Source of the DNA: Leucobacter sp042726155
GTDB lineage: Bacteria > Actinomycetota > Actinomycetes > Actinomycetales > Microbacteriaceae
Length of the DNA stretch: 64,000 bases
Assembly: GCF_042726155.1 (NCBI RefSeq)
Contig: NZ_JBHXHV010000002.1
Coordinates: 434,001 to 498,000, forward strand
Direction of reading: 5' to 3'
In this document: positions 33,655 through 42,112 of the stretch, piece by piece
Numbering within the stretch: position 1 is the stretch's first letter
How the letters are laid out: each line of letters opens with the position of its first letter
Made by a program: the position numbers and the translations under genes
The notes under the pieces: generated by a model
What the model saw: the letters and a program-made list of their open reading frames with translations, nothing else
Database searches by the model: none
Told to the model about the DNA's origin: nothing

Positions 33655-36260
33655 CAGTGTGCCTCTCTGGCAATCGTCACGGACGGCCCAAGGTCGGGGT
33701 GGTGATCCAGCGCCGGATCACCCGCCGCGGTCGGCAGCGACACCACCATGGTGAGCCCGCCGCCGGGGGTGTCTTCGGGTCGCAGCGTACCGTGCATCGT
33801 CTCGACGAAGCCGCGCGAGAGCGCGAGGCCGAGCCCGAGCCCCGTCGTGTTGTCGGTGTCGCCGAGCCTTTGGAAGGGTACGAAGATGTCGTCATACTTT
33901 TCGGCGGGGATGCCGGGGCCGTGATCCACGATGCGCACCTCAAGCCGGTCGGCGAAGGTGCTCGTGGTCACGAGCACGCGGGCTCCTGCGGGGGTGAATC
34001 GCGAGGCGTTCGCGAGCAAATTGACGATGACGCGCTGCAGCAGCACCGGATCCGCCTGCACCAGCGCGTCCCCGTGCTGCAGGGCGAGAGACACGTCGGT
34101 GGGGCCGAGCGCGAGCTCATCAAGTGCGGCGGCGATGACCGCCTCGGGGTCGGTCGGCGTCACGCGGATCGACAGCGCTCCAGCCTGAATGCGAGTGACG
34201 TCGAGCAGGTCGGTCACGAGCGTTGCGAGCGCCTCAAGGCTCTCTGACGCGGTGTCGAGCAGTTCCCCCCGATCATCCGCGCTCATCGTGATGCCCGCGG
34301 CGCGCAATCCGCCCACTGCTGCGGTCGCGGCGGCGAGCGGGCGACGCAGATCGTGACTCAGCGCCGAGAGCAGCGCTCCGCGCACGCGGTCGGACGCGGC
34401 GATCGGCTCGATTTCACGGGCCGTGAGTTCGAGCCGCCGGTGCTCAAGCACGGCCGCCAGCTGAGACGCGACCACGGTGAGGAGCCGCCGCTCGGATACC
34501 GCGAGCTCAGCCCCGGTAAGTTCGAGCGTGACGCCGTCGCCGACGTCGATAACGGTGCCAGTGCCGTCGCCGGTGCCAGTGCCAGCGCCAGTGCCAGCAC
34601 CAGCAGCCGCTCCCGGCACCGCCTCCCCCGCCGCAGCCAGCACCGTCCCGCCCGCGTCCACGAGCCGTGCACCCCGCAGCCCGAACGCCTCACGGGTGCG
34701 TTCCACGAGCGCCTGCAGCGCGTCATCGCCGCGCAGCACGCTCCCGGCGATGGTCTGGATCAGCTCGGACTCTGCCGCCGACCTCCGCGCCGCGCGCGTG
34801 TATCGCGCCGCGCGGTCAACGATCAGGCTTACAAGCACCGCGATCACCACGTAGAGCGCGACGGCAACCAAGTGGAGGGGCTCGCTGACGTGGACAGTGT
34901 GCAGCGGCTCTATGAAGAAGAAGTCCAGCGTGAGCCCCGAGAGCACGGCAGCAAACAGGGCGGGCCAGACTCCGCCGACGAGGGCGACCAGCACGACGAG
35001 CAACTGATAGCTCAATACATCGCTCGTGATTGAGTCATCGCTGCGGAATGTCGAGAGCAACCACGTCACCAGCGGACCGCCGACGAGCGCGAGTGCGAAG
35101 CCGAGCAGACGCCGCTTGACCGTGAGCGCGCCCGTTCGCCGCGGCAACGCGAAGTGACGCGCACCCTCGGCATGATTGACCATGTGCACGTCGATGTCGC
35201 CAGACTCGCGCACCACGGTCGCGCCGATCCCGGGGCCCGTGAGGGCGGCGACTAGGCGCCCACGTCTGCTGGCCCCCAGCACGAGTTGAGTCGCATTTGC
35301 CGACCGCGCGAACTCGACGAGCGCCGCGGGCACGTCGTCGCCGATCACCTGGTGATAACTCCCGCCGAGCTTCTCGACGAGCGCGCGCTGCTGGGTGAGG
35401 GCCGCCGGATGATCGCTGCGGACACCGTCGGAACTCGATACGTGCACCGCCAAGAGCTCGCCGCCGGCAGAGCGCGCCGCGATCCTCGCCCCGCGTCGGA
35501 GCAGCGTCTCACCCTCCGCCCCACCCGTGAGCGCGACGACCACGCGCTCCCGAGCCTCCCAGGTGCGGCGAATGCCGTGCTCGGCACGGTAGCCCTTGAG
35601 TGCCTGGTCAACCTCATCGGCGAGCCACAGCAGCGCAAGTTCGCGGAGCGCCGTGAGATTGCCGATGCGGAAGTAGTTTGAGAGCGCCGCGTCAACGCGC
35701 TCGGCGGGGTAGACGGCCCCTCCGGCGAGGCGGTCCCGGAGGGCCTGCGGCGTGAGGTCGATGACCTCGATTTGGTCGGCGCGACGCAAGAACTGGTCGG
35801 GCACGGTCTCGTGCTGGGGCACGCCGGTAATCTGCTCGACGACATCGTTTAGCGACTCGATGTGCTGAATGTTCAGCGTTGAAATGACGTCGATGCCAGC
35901 GGCGAGCAGTTCCTCAACGTCTTGCCAGCGCTGTTCGTGCGCGCTGCCCGGCGCGTTCGTGTGGGCAAGTTCGTCGACGAGCGCGACTGCGGGGTGACGC
36001 GCGAGCACGGCGGCCACGTCGAGGGTGCCGGTGCCGGTGGCACGGTCAGGGTCTCGCGTGCGCGCGGCCCGATCCGGATCGATCCTCGGCAACCCCGCCG
36101 CCATCGCCGCGGTCGCGGTGCGGCCGTGGGTGTCGAGATGCGCGATGACGATGTCTGCGCCCTCGGCGCGCATGCGGCGCGCTTCCTCGAGCATGGCGAA
36201 CGTCTTGCCGACTCCCGGGGCGGCGCCGAGCAGCACGCGCAATCGCCCCCGTCTCGACAT
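33654..36260 (-). CDS. kdpD: Sensor histidine kinase KdpD
   Basis: This 868-residue protein has the full KdpD layout. An N-terminal KdpD domain with Walker A LLGAAPGVGKTFAM is followed by a universal-stress-like domain (ALTGGAEGETLLRRGARIA). Four membrane helices, a GAF-like region, a HisKA domain with H in ALSHDLRRPLAAAT and a HATPase domain with GLGLGLALSRGF complete it. A low-complexity stretch of GAGTGAGTGTG type lies in the GAF-like region. It senses potassium/turgor stress and phosphorylates KdpE. ATG 36260 follows AGGAG at good spacing, and the open frame extending to 36932 is a shadow. Confidence 0.9.
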   Translation of the reverse strand: MSRRGRLRVLLGAAPGVGKTFAMLEEARRMRAEGADIVIAHLDTHGRTATAAMAAGLPRIDPDRAARTRDPDRATGTGTLDVAAVLARHPAVALVDELAHTNAPGSAHEQRWQDVEELLAAGIDVISTLNIQHIESLNDVVEQITGVPQHETVPDQFLRRADQIEVIDLTPQALRDRLAGGAVYPAERVDAALSNYFRIGNLTALRELALLWLADEVDQALKGYRAEHGIRRTWEARERVVVALTGGAEGETLLRRGARIAARSAGGELLAVHVSSSDGVRSDHPAALTQQRALVEKLGGSYHQVIGDDVPAALVEFARSANATQLVLGASRRGRLVAALTGPGIGATVVRESGDIDVHMVNHAEGARHFALPRRTGALTVKRRLLGFALALVGGPLVTWLLSTFRSDDSITSDVLSYQLLVVLVALVGGVWPALFAAVLSGLTLDFFFIEPLHTVHVSEPLHLVAVALYVVIAVLVSLIVDRAARYTRAARRSAAESELIQTIAGSVLRGDDALQALVERTREAFGLRGARLVDAGGTVLAAAGEAVPGAAAGAGTGAGTGTGDGTGTVIDVGDGVTLELTGAELAVSERRLLTVVASQLAAVLEHRRLELTAREIEPIAASDRVRGALLSALSHDLRRPLAAATAAVGGLRAAGITMSADDRGELLDTASESLEALATLVTDLLDVTRIQAGALSIRVTPTDPEAVIAAALDELALGPTDVSLALQHGDALVQADPVLLQRVIVNLLANASRFTPAGARVLVTTSTFADRLEVRIVDHGPGIPAEKYDDIFVPFQRLGDTDNTTGLGLGLALSRGFVETMHGTLRPEDTPGGGLTMVVSLPTAAGDPALDHHPDLGPSVTIAREAH

Positions 36261-36389
36261 CCCCGGCTCCTGTTCTCGCTCGTACTCTGACTCGTGCTGG
36301 CGCCCCGCCCGCCCTCGCCCGCTGGCTCCAGGATATTCACTCCCCACCCGTCGCCGGGGTTCCCGCCCGCGCTCCCCCTGCGTTCGCTT

Positions 36390-36450
36390 CTGGAGGCGAC
36401 AGAAACTCCGCCTAAAACGGGCTGAGAAGCGGAGTTTCTGTCGCTTCCAG
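36390..36450. repeat. Palindromic repeat family A, copy 2
   Basis: Arms of 22 nt (36390-36411 and 36429-36450) match at 21 positions, with one possible G-U pair, around a 17-nt loop beginning CTAAAACGG. It lies between the TetR gene and kdpD on the minus strand and probably ends TetR transcription. A G-rich tract follows. Confidence 0.9.
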
Positions 36451-36481
36451 AGGGCCGGGGGGCCGGGGGGCCGGGGGGGGC

Positions 36482-37075
36482 CTAGGTGATTCCGGTGAGG
36501 AGGAGGGTGACCGTCGCTCGGATGCGGGACTCCGTTTGCGGGGCGCCCGTGAGCGCGGCGTAGGCGGTGAACGCGATGAGGTGATCGGCGAGCAGGATCG
36601 CGTCGACCCCCTCCCGCACCTCGCCGCGCGCGGTCGCGAGTTCGACGCGCTGCTGCACCCATTCGCGGACCGGTGCCGCAAGCCGCTCGTTGAGCGCGGC
36701 GCCGACCTCCGGATCCGAGGCCGTCACCGCGATGAGCGCGCGCGCCACTCCGAGCCCCTCGGCGCGACCGAGCTGCTGCGCTGACCCGGTGAGCCAGTTG
36801 ACGAGTTCGGTTGCGAGGTCGGGAGCAGGCTGATCGGCGGCAGGTTGCTCGGCGGTGGGCGGATCCGGAATCGCCTGCGGCAGCGCGCCCTCGACCAGCG
36901 CCTCGCCCAAGATCGCGGCCTTCGTCGGCCACCAGCGGTAAATCGTCTGTTTCGATACGCCAGCCTCGGCCGCGAGCCCCTCGATAGTGAGCGCTTCGTA
37001 GCCCTCGCCGACGACAGCACTGCGCATCGCGGCGAGCACTGCCTGGCGGGCGGATTCACTGCGAGGTCTCGGCAC
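36482..37075 (-). CDS. TetR-family transcriptional regulator
   Basis: This 197-residue protein has an N-terminal TetR DNA-binding domain (ESARQAVLAAMRSAVVGEGY, then LAAEAGVSKQTIYRWWPTKA) and a helical ligand domain. The start chosen is GTG 37075 (MPRPRSES), which gives a normal family length. A TATGAT box 29 bases upstream fits as its -10. An ATG at 37108 is the alternative. It is divergent from an SDR gene at 37189, so repression of that gene until a ligand binds is likely. The long Pro/Ala loop after the first helices (about residues 70-85) is unusual. Confidence 0.82.
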   Translation of the reverse strand: MPRPRSESARQAVLAAMRSAVVGEGYEALTIEGLAAEAGVSKQTIYRWWPTKAAILGEALVEGALPQAIPDPPTAEQPAADQPAPDLATELVNWLTGSAQQLGRAEGLGVARALIAVTASDPEVGAALNERLAAPVREWVQQRVELATARGEVREGVDAILLADHLIAFTAYAALTGAPQTESRIRATVTLLLTGIT

Positions 37076-37082
37076 GGATTCA

Positions 37083-37109
37083 GGGTACCCGGGTGTACTG
37101 TAAATCATA
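37083..37109. promoter_or_regulatory. TetR/SDR intergenic control region
   Basis: GGGTACCC (37083-37090) and the near-palindrome GTACCCGGGTGTAC (37085-37098) lie next to TATGAT (37104-37109 on the minus strand), the likely TetR -10 box. They are candidate operator elements for the TetR protein. Confidence 0.4.
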
Positions 37110-37188
37110 AGTGGACGCACCGTTGCGAAATACGGTTCGCTCGGCTTTCCGCCGACTCCCCGCGCCCGCTCCGAACCAAGGAGACACC

Positions 37189-38190
37189 ATGGCACTCACA
37201 GCACAATCCACCATTGGCGATTGGCTCGCCGACGAAACCGGCGGAGACCTCGTGCGCGGGCTACTCGCGCAGTCGGGCGCCGATCCCGAATCACTCACTC
37301 CCGTCCTCGGCCTCCCCCTGCAACAGCTCGTGACCCTGAGTCAGGGCGCGATGCCGCAGTCGGTCGTCGACGATCTCGTGCGCGCGGCAAACGGTGGCGA
37401 GATCCCCGACGAGGCGCCGGCAACCGGCTGGACCGAGCGCATCACCGCCGGACGCTTCTCGGGCAAGACGATCATCGTGACGGGCGCAGCATCGGGTATC
37501 GGCAAGGCCACCGCGTCGCGCATTGCGCGCGAGGGCGGGCGCGTCATCGCGTGCGACATCGCCGCCGAAAAACTCGAGGCCATGCGCGCCGAGTTGCCCG
37601 ACACCGACATCGTCACCGTCGCCGGAAACCTCACCGAGCAGGCAGCGATCGACAAGGTTGTCGCAGCAGCGGGCGACACGATCGACGGCCTGGCGAACGT
37701 CGCCGGCATCAACGACGACTTCTCCCCCGCCGGAGAAACCCCCGACGCCGTCTGGGATCGCGTCATCGCGATCAACCTCACGGCACCGTTCAAGCTGATG
37801 CGCGCGGTACTCCCGGCGATGGAAGCGGCCGGTCGAGGTGCGATCCTAAACGTCGCAAGCGAGGCCGCTCTCCGCGGCAACGCGTCTGGCAATGCCTACA
37901 CGGCGAGCAAGCACGGCATCGTCGGCGTCACGAAGTCGGCTGCGTTCATGTACGGCCAGAAGGGTATCCGAGTAAACGCGGTGGCTCCGGGCGGGGTGGC
38001 GACCGGGATCCCGATGCCCCCGAACATGTCGGAATCCGGATCCGCTCGCCTCACTCCGTTCCAGATGGCCATCCCGTCGCTCGCGACTGCCGAGCACCTC
38101 GCCGCATCGATCACGTTCCTGCTATCGGACGACGCGGTGAACATCAACGGCGCGATCCTCGCCTCGGACGGCGGCTGGTCGGTGCAGTAG
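37189..38190 (+). CDS. SDR oxidoreductase with extra N-terminal helical domain
   Basis: This 333-residue protein combines a roughly 80-residue N-terminal helical domain (IGDWLADETGGDLVRGLL, then LGLPLQQLVTLSQGAMPQ) with a classical SDR domain. The latter has GAASGIGKAT, catalytic Ser in LNVASEAALRG and YTASKHG. The N-terminal part resembles a small module seen at the ends of some actinobacterial beta-glucosidases and esterases; its role is unknown. The SDR part would oxidise an alcohol or reduce a ketone. The D after the second strand (VIACDIA) favours NAD(H). ATG 37189 follows AAGGAG. Control by the divergent TetR gene is likely. Confidence 0.85.
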   Translation: MALTAQSTIGDWLADETGGDLVRGLLAQSGADPESLTPVLGLPLQQLVTLSQGAMPQSVVDDLVRAANGGEIPDEAPATGWTERITAGRFSGKTIIVTGAASGIGKATASRIAREGGRVIACDIAAEKLEAMRAELPDTDIVTVAGNLTEQAAIDKVVAAAGDTIDGLANVAGINDDFSPAGETPDAVWDRVIAINLTAPFKLMRAVLPAMEAAGRGAILNVASEAALRGNASGNAYTASKHGIVGVTKSAAFMYGQKGIRVNAVAPGGVATGIPMPPNMSESGSARLTPFQMAIPSLATAEHLAASITFLLSDDAVNINGAILASDGGWSVQ

Positions 38191-38206
38191 GGCGCGCGGG
38201 CGCCAG

Positions 38207-38279
38207 CCAGATCCGCGCTGGCCAGATCCGCGCTGGCCAGATCCGCGCTGGCCAAACCATGCTGGCCAAACCATGCTGG
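38207..38279. repeat. Tandem 15/14-bp repeats ending in a palindrome
   Basis: CCAGATCCGCGCTGG occurs three times head to tail (38207-38251). It is followed by CCAAACCATGCTGG twice (38252-38279). Each unit of the first type is a small CCAG/CTGG palindrome. The array runs into the family A palindrome starting at 38276. Confidence 0.85.
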
Positions 38280-38336
38280 AGGCGACAGAAACTCCGCCTA
38301 AAACGGCTTCTTAGGCGGAGTTTTTGTCGCCTCCAG
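38276..38336. repeat. Palindromic repeat family A, copy 3
   Basis: Arms of 25 nt (38276-38300 and 38312-38336) match at 24 positions, with one possible G-U pair, around an 11-nt loop AAACGGCTTCT. It shares the first 20 arm bases and the TAAAACGG motif with the copy at 36390. The right arm supplies the last codons and stop of the minus-strand YdeI-like gene. Confidence 0.9.
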
Positions 38337-38982
38337 GGACGGGTCGGTGAGTGAGCCGGGCGACCAGCTGCGCTGCGCGCTTGGCTCGGGTTTCTGGTTT
38401 CACAGCGGAGATGATCGGGTGCAGCGCGCTGTATCGCGCCGTGCGGTTGAGGCCCTCGAAGGCTGCGAGCGCCGCGGGGGCCGCCGCAAACGCCTCTGCA
38501 AGCTCGGCAGGAACCTCGGCTCCCGCGGGCCCCGCGTACGCCCGGTCCCACCGACCATCAGCCTTGGCGCGATTCACCTCGCTGAGGCCGCGCTCGCGCA
38601 GTAGACCGTCCGCCTCGAGCCGCGCGATGATCTCGACGTTGCGCTGCGACCAGATCGAGCGGGCGCGGCGCGGCGTGTACCGTTGCCGAAATGTGCCGGC
38701 GTCATACGACTTGCGCTGACCGTCGATCCACCCGCTGCAGAGCGCGATCTCGAGCGCCTCCTGGTACATCAGCGAGGTCGGCTGCGAGGTCCCCTTCTTC
38801 GCGAGCATCAGCCACACGCCGTCAGACGTGTGCTCGTTCGCCTCAAGCCACTCGCGCCACGCCGCGGCGTCAGCGAACACGATCGGCTCATCAGCGGCCA
38901 CATTCACGGGCGTGCCAGCGGCGTCAACGCCGGCACCGCCGGCAATGCCGCCAACCGATTCGACGGAGTCATTCGCAGCCAT
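38311..38982 (-). CDS. YdeI/OmpD-associated-like protein (DUF1905-type)
   Basis: This 223-residue protein has an Ala/Gly/Val-rich N-terminus of about 35 residues. The conserved YdeI-like core contains FADAAAWREWLEANEHTSDG, VWLMLAKKGT and CSGWIDGQRKSYD. Close relatives also carry the RYTPRRARSIWSQRN motif seen here and end in a helical region. The biochemical role is unknown; members have been linked to envelope stress and cationic peptide resistance in other bacteria. The last residues (VPGGDKNSA) are encoded by the right arm of a family A palindrome, so the C-terminus may have been altered by repeat insertion. Start ATG 38982 follows GAGGTG. Confidence 0.75.
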   Translation of the reverse strand: MAANDSVESVGGIAGGAGVDAAGTPVNVAADEPIVFADAAAWREWLEANEHTSDGVWLMLAKKGTSQPTSLMYQEALEIALCSGWIDGQRKSYDAGTFRQRYTPRRARSIWSQRNVEIIARLEADGLLRERGLSEVNRAKADGRWDRAYAGPAGAEVPAELAEAFAAAPAALAAFEGLNRTARYSALHPIISAVKPETRAKRAAQLVARLTHRPVPGGDKNSA

Positions 38983-39201
38983 CGACCAGCACCTCGACTC
39001 GCCACTCAGGGGTGATGATATTCGCGCACATGCCCCCACGCTAGCCCCATCCGGGCGATCGATCACCGGGCGCCGGATCGCAATGCCCCAGATAGACTCC
39101 GAGCCATTGGCGGTTTCACGATGTGCACCCCACGCTGCCGCCGCATCGAACCGCCGCGTCGAGCGAACACATCGAGCAGACTCATTGAACAGAGGAGCAC
39201 C

Positions 39202-40776
39202 ATGCCAACGGAGTACGACGTCATCGTGATCGGGGCCGGGCCCGTCGGCGAGAATGTCGCGGATCGCGCCGTTCAGGGCGGACTTTCTGTCGCCCTCGTG
39301 GAGGCGGAGCTCGTCGGCGGCGAGTGCTCGTACTGGGCGTGCATGCCCTCGAAGGCGCTCCTGCGGTCGGGCGAGGCGGTGCGCGCAGCGCAGCGTCTCG
39401 ATGGCGCGAAACAGGCCGTCTCGGGCAGCGTCGACGCCGCCGCCGTGCTTCGTCGCCGCGACTCATTCACCCACAACTGGGACGATTCGGGCCAGGCCGA
39501 GTGGGTCGCGAGCGCCGGCATCGATCTCGTGCGCGGACACGGCGTCATCTCGGGCGAACGCGAGGTCACTGTCCATTCGAGCACGGAGAGCGCGGAGAGC
39601 GCGAACAGCACGGACAGCGCGGCCAACACGGACAGCGCAAGCAGCGCGACCGACTCCCCCGCCGTATTCCGCGCCCGCCACGCGGTCGTCGTAGCGACCG
39701 GCTCGGCCGCCCTGCTCCCCGACATTCCGGGTCTCGCCGAGTCGCGCCCGTGGACAAACCGCGAGGCGACGAGCGTGACCGAGATCCCGAAGCGTCTCGC
39801 CATCATCGGCGGAGGCGTCATCGCGGCAGAACTCGCCACCGCGTTCGCCACGCTCGGTTCGGCCGTGACCGTGCTCGTGCGCCACGAACTCCTCGCGGGC
39901 CAGGAACCATTCGCGGGCGAAATCGTCGGCGACTCACTCCGTGAACTCGGGGTCGATCTGCGCCTCAATACCTCCCCCACACGGGTCGAACGAGCCAGCG
40001 AGAGCAACGACACAGACACAGACACAGACACAGACACGAACACCAACACGACCACTCCCACCCCCGTCCGCATCACGACGGACACGGGCGACATCTTTGA
40101 GGCAGACGAGATCCTCGTCGCGACCGGTCGAGTTCCCCGCACGGCAGATCTCGGGCTCGAGAGTATCGGCCTCGACCCCGGGGCATGGCTGACCACCGAC
40201 GACACGCTGCTTGTGCTGGGCGCCAATGGCAAGCCGCTCGCCGGCGACTGGCTGTACGCGGTCGGTGACGCGAACCATCGCGCACTCCTCACGCACCAGG
40301 GCAAGTACCAGGCCCGCGCGGCGGGCGACGCGATCGCCGCCAGGGCAAACGGCACTCCACTGCGCGACGCTCCCTGGGGCCGCCACGTCGCGACGGCGGA
40401 TCACGCGGCCGTGCCGCAGGTCACGTTCACCGATCCACCGGTCGCCTCGGTCGGCCTCACTGCCGCCGCCGCGGAACAAGCAGGTCTCACCACCCGCGTG
40501 GTCGATTACGCCATTGGCGACGTCGCGGGTGCGAGCCTCCACGCCGACGGGTACCGGGGCACAGCGCGCATGGTCGTTGACGAGGATCGCGGCGTGCTCG
40601 TCGGCGTTACGTTCGTGGGCCCCGACGTGCACGAGCTCATCCACTCCGCCACCGTCGCGATCGTCGGCGAGGTGCCGCTCGAGCGTCTCTGGCACGCGGT
40701 GCCGTCGTATCCGACGATCAGTGAGGTCTGGCTGCGGCTGCTCGAAACCTACGGCCGCTCAAACCAGGACGCCTGA
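39202..40776 (+). CDS. Pyridine nucleotide-disulfide oxidoreductase (class I)
   Basis: This 524-residue flavoprotein has FAD motif VIVIGAGPVGENVADRA, the redox disulfide Cys42 and Cys47 in GGECSYWACMPSKA, a second nucleotide motif IIGGGVIAAELAT, and the C-terminal His/Glu region LWHAVPSYPTISE. It resembles dihydrolipoamide dehydrogenase, mercuric or mycothione reductases and transfers electrons from NAD(P)H to a disulfide or other acceptor. Two low-complexity inserts are unusual: a Ser/Thr/Ala/Asp/Asn tract near 130-160 and an Asp-Thr repeat near 270-285. No lipoyl or mercury genes are adjacent, so the substrate is open. ATG 39202 follows AGAGGAG. Confidence 0.87.
   Translation: MPTEYDVIVIGAGPVGENVADRAVQGGLSVALVEAELVGGECSYWACMPSKALLRSGEAVRAAQRLDGAKQAVSGSVDAAAVLRRRDSFTHNWDDSGQAEWVASAGIDLVRGHGVISGEREVTVHSSTESAESANSTDSAANTDSASSATDSPAVFRARHAVVVATGSAALLPDIPGLAESRPWTNREATSVTEIPKRLAIIGGGVIAAELATAFATLGSAVTVLVRHELLAGQEPFAGEIVGDSLRELGVDLRLNTSPTRVERASESNDTDTDTDTDTNTNTTTPTPVRITTDTGDIFEADEILVATGRVPRTADLGLESIGLDPGAWLTTDDTLLVLGANGKPLAGDWLYAVGDANHRALLTHQGKYQARAAGDAIAARANGTPLRDAPWGRHVATADHAAVPQVTFTDPPVASVGLTAAAAEQAGLTTRVVDYAIGDVAGASLHADGYRGTARMVVDEDRGVLVGVTFVGPDVHELIHSATVAIVGEVPLERLWHAVPSYPTISEVWLRLLETYGRSNQDA
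40012..40050. repeat. ACAGAC-type microsatellite in the oxidoreductase gene
   Basis: A six-base ACAGAC-like unit repeats about five times. It encodes alternating Asp and Thr, then Thr and Asn. Six-base steps would keep the frame, so slippage would change only loop length. Confidence 0.8.
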
Positions 40777-40782
40777 ACGACC

Positions 40783-40799
40783 CGGGCGAAGGACGCCCG
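40783..40799. terminator. Small hairpin between convergent genes
   Basis: CGGGCG and CGCCCG pair around a 5-nt loop between the oxidoreductase and AI-2E-family genes, which are 24 bases apart. No U-run follows. Confidence 0.45.
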
Positions 40800-40800
40800 C

Positions 40801-41985
40801 TCACACCTCGACGGCTGGCGGGTTCCCGTCGACTCCCGCCTCGGCGCGCTCGCCGGGCGGCAATTTCTTGAGATCCTGCGCCGGGAACACCACCTTCTGC
40901 ACAATGATGATGACGCTCGCGGCGACCGGGATCGCGACGAGCGCGCCCAAAATACCGCCGAGCGCGCCACCACCGACAGCCGCGATGACCACGAGCGACC
41001 CCGGCACCGCGACCGCCTTGCTCATGATGCGCGGGCTCAGCACGTACGCCTCGATCTGCATGTAGACGAGGTAGTAAATGCCCGCGATGAGCGCGGTCGT
41101 GGGCGAATTCACGAGGCAGACGGCCGTGATAATGATCGACGCGGACAGCGTGCCAACGAGCGGAATCAGTGAGCCGACGAACGCGATGAGCGCGAGCAGC
41201 GCCGGCAGCGGCGCACCGATGATGCTGAGGAAGATCAGGCTCAGCACAGCATTGCAGAGCGCGAGACTCACCTGCCCGATGACGTAGCGGCCGACCGCAC
41301 CCGAGACGTCCTCGAGCAGTTCGCGGAATCGCGGGCGGTGGTAGGCAGGCACGAACCGCACCGCGAGCCGCTTCATCGCGCGCATCGAGGCCATGAAATA
41401 CAGGGTCAGGATCAGCACAATGATGACCCCCGTCACGCCGCCCGCGATACCGGCGCCGACCGCGACGATGCCGCCACCGATCTCGCCGAGGTTCGTTGGA
41501 TCCTGCAGGAAATCGAGCACCCCAGAGACGGCGCTATCGAAGTTGGTACCGAACTGGTCGGTCAGCCAGCCGTACCAATCGCTGTGCGTGATGTCGTCGA
41601 CCATGTCGGGCGCGGTGTCAATGAGGTTCGTGATTTGCTTGACGAGTACGGGCACGATGGCGAGCAAGATCCCTGCGAAAGCGAGGATCACCCCGCCGAC
41701 GACCACCGCAACCGCTGCAGGTCGCGGCAGCTTCCGTTCAATCCGCGAAACGATCGGGTCAAGCCCGAGCGACAGGAAGAGCGCAACTCCGACGTACACG
41801 AATACCGTGCCAAGCTGCCCGACGATGGAACCGATGAGCAGTGCCACGAGCACGCCGAGCGCGCCGAGCAGGCCGAACGTGAACGGGTTGATGCGCGCGC
41901 CATTGCCCCAGGGGATATACCCCGGGGTCGACACCGTCGCACTCGGCGCCTCGTCCGCGTCATCTTTCGCGGTCCACCAACGCAT
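40801..41985 (-). CDS. AI-2E family (PerM-like) membrane transporter
   Basis: This 394-residue protein has about eight hydrophobic segments in the PerM/YdiK/TqsA pattern. Examples are NPFTFGLLGALGVLVALLIG near the start and LYFMASMRAMKRL followed by RFRELLEDVSGAVGRYVIGQ in the middle. The conserved late region reads FVGSLIPLVGTLSA. Members export small molecules or act as ion antiporters; one, TqsA, exports autoinducer-2. The ATG at 41985 follows AAAGGGGA. It lies downstream of the calpain-like gene on the same strand after a 127-bp gap with a small hairpin, so it may be a separate unit. Confidence 0.85.
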   Translation of the reverse strand: MRWWTAKDDADEAPSATVSTPGYIPWGNGARINPFTFGLLGALGVLVALLIGSIVGQLGTVFVYVGVALFLSLGLDPIVSRIERKLPRPAAVAVVVGGVILAFAGILLAIVPVLVKQITNLIDTAPDMVDDITHSDWYGWLTDQFGTNFDSAVSGVLDFLQDPTNLGEIGGGIVAVGAGIAGGVTGVIIVLILTLYFMASMRAMKRLAVRFVPAYHRPRFRELLEDVSGAVGRYVIGQVSLALCNAVLSLIFLSIIGAPLPALLALIAFVGSLIPLVGTLSASIIITAVCLVNSPTTALIAGIYYLVYMQIEAYVLSPRIMSKAVAVPGSLVVIAAVGGGALGGILGALVAIPVAASVIIIVQKVVFPAQDLKKLPPGERAEAGVDGNPPAVEV

Positions 41986-42006
41986 GTCGTTCCCCTTTGT
42001 TGCGGT

Positions 42007-42023
42007 GGCACGGTCGTCGTGCC
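42007..42023. terminator. Small hairpin between calpain-like and AI-2E genes
   Basis: GGCACG and CGTGCC form a perfect 6-bp stem with a 5-nt loop in the 127-bp gap. It may be part of the 5' leader of the downstream gene rather than a terminator. Confidence 0.35.
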
Positions 42024-42112
42024 GTCTCTGGCCAGTCGACCACTTGGCTGGGGCCGGGTCAAGCTCATTGCATTCTCGGTCGGGGCGTGTCGCTTTTTCG
42101 CCCGCACGGTGG

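Noticed and set aside
36261..36932. N-terminal extension of KdpD to 36932
   Set aside because: It would cross the family A palindrome and the TetR gene. ATG 36260 has a good ribosome site and starts the KdpD domain directly.
38207..38279. Possible CRISPR array
   Set aside because: The 15- and 14-bp units are contiguous with no spacers and no cas genes are present, so this is a simple tandem repeat.
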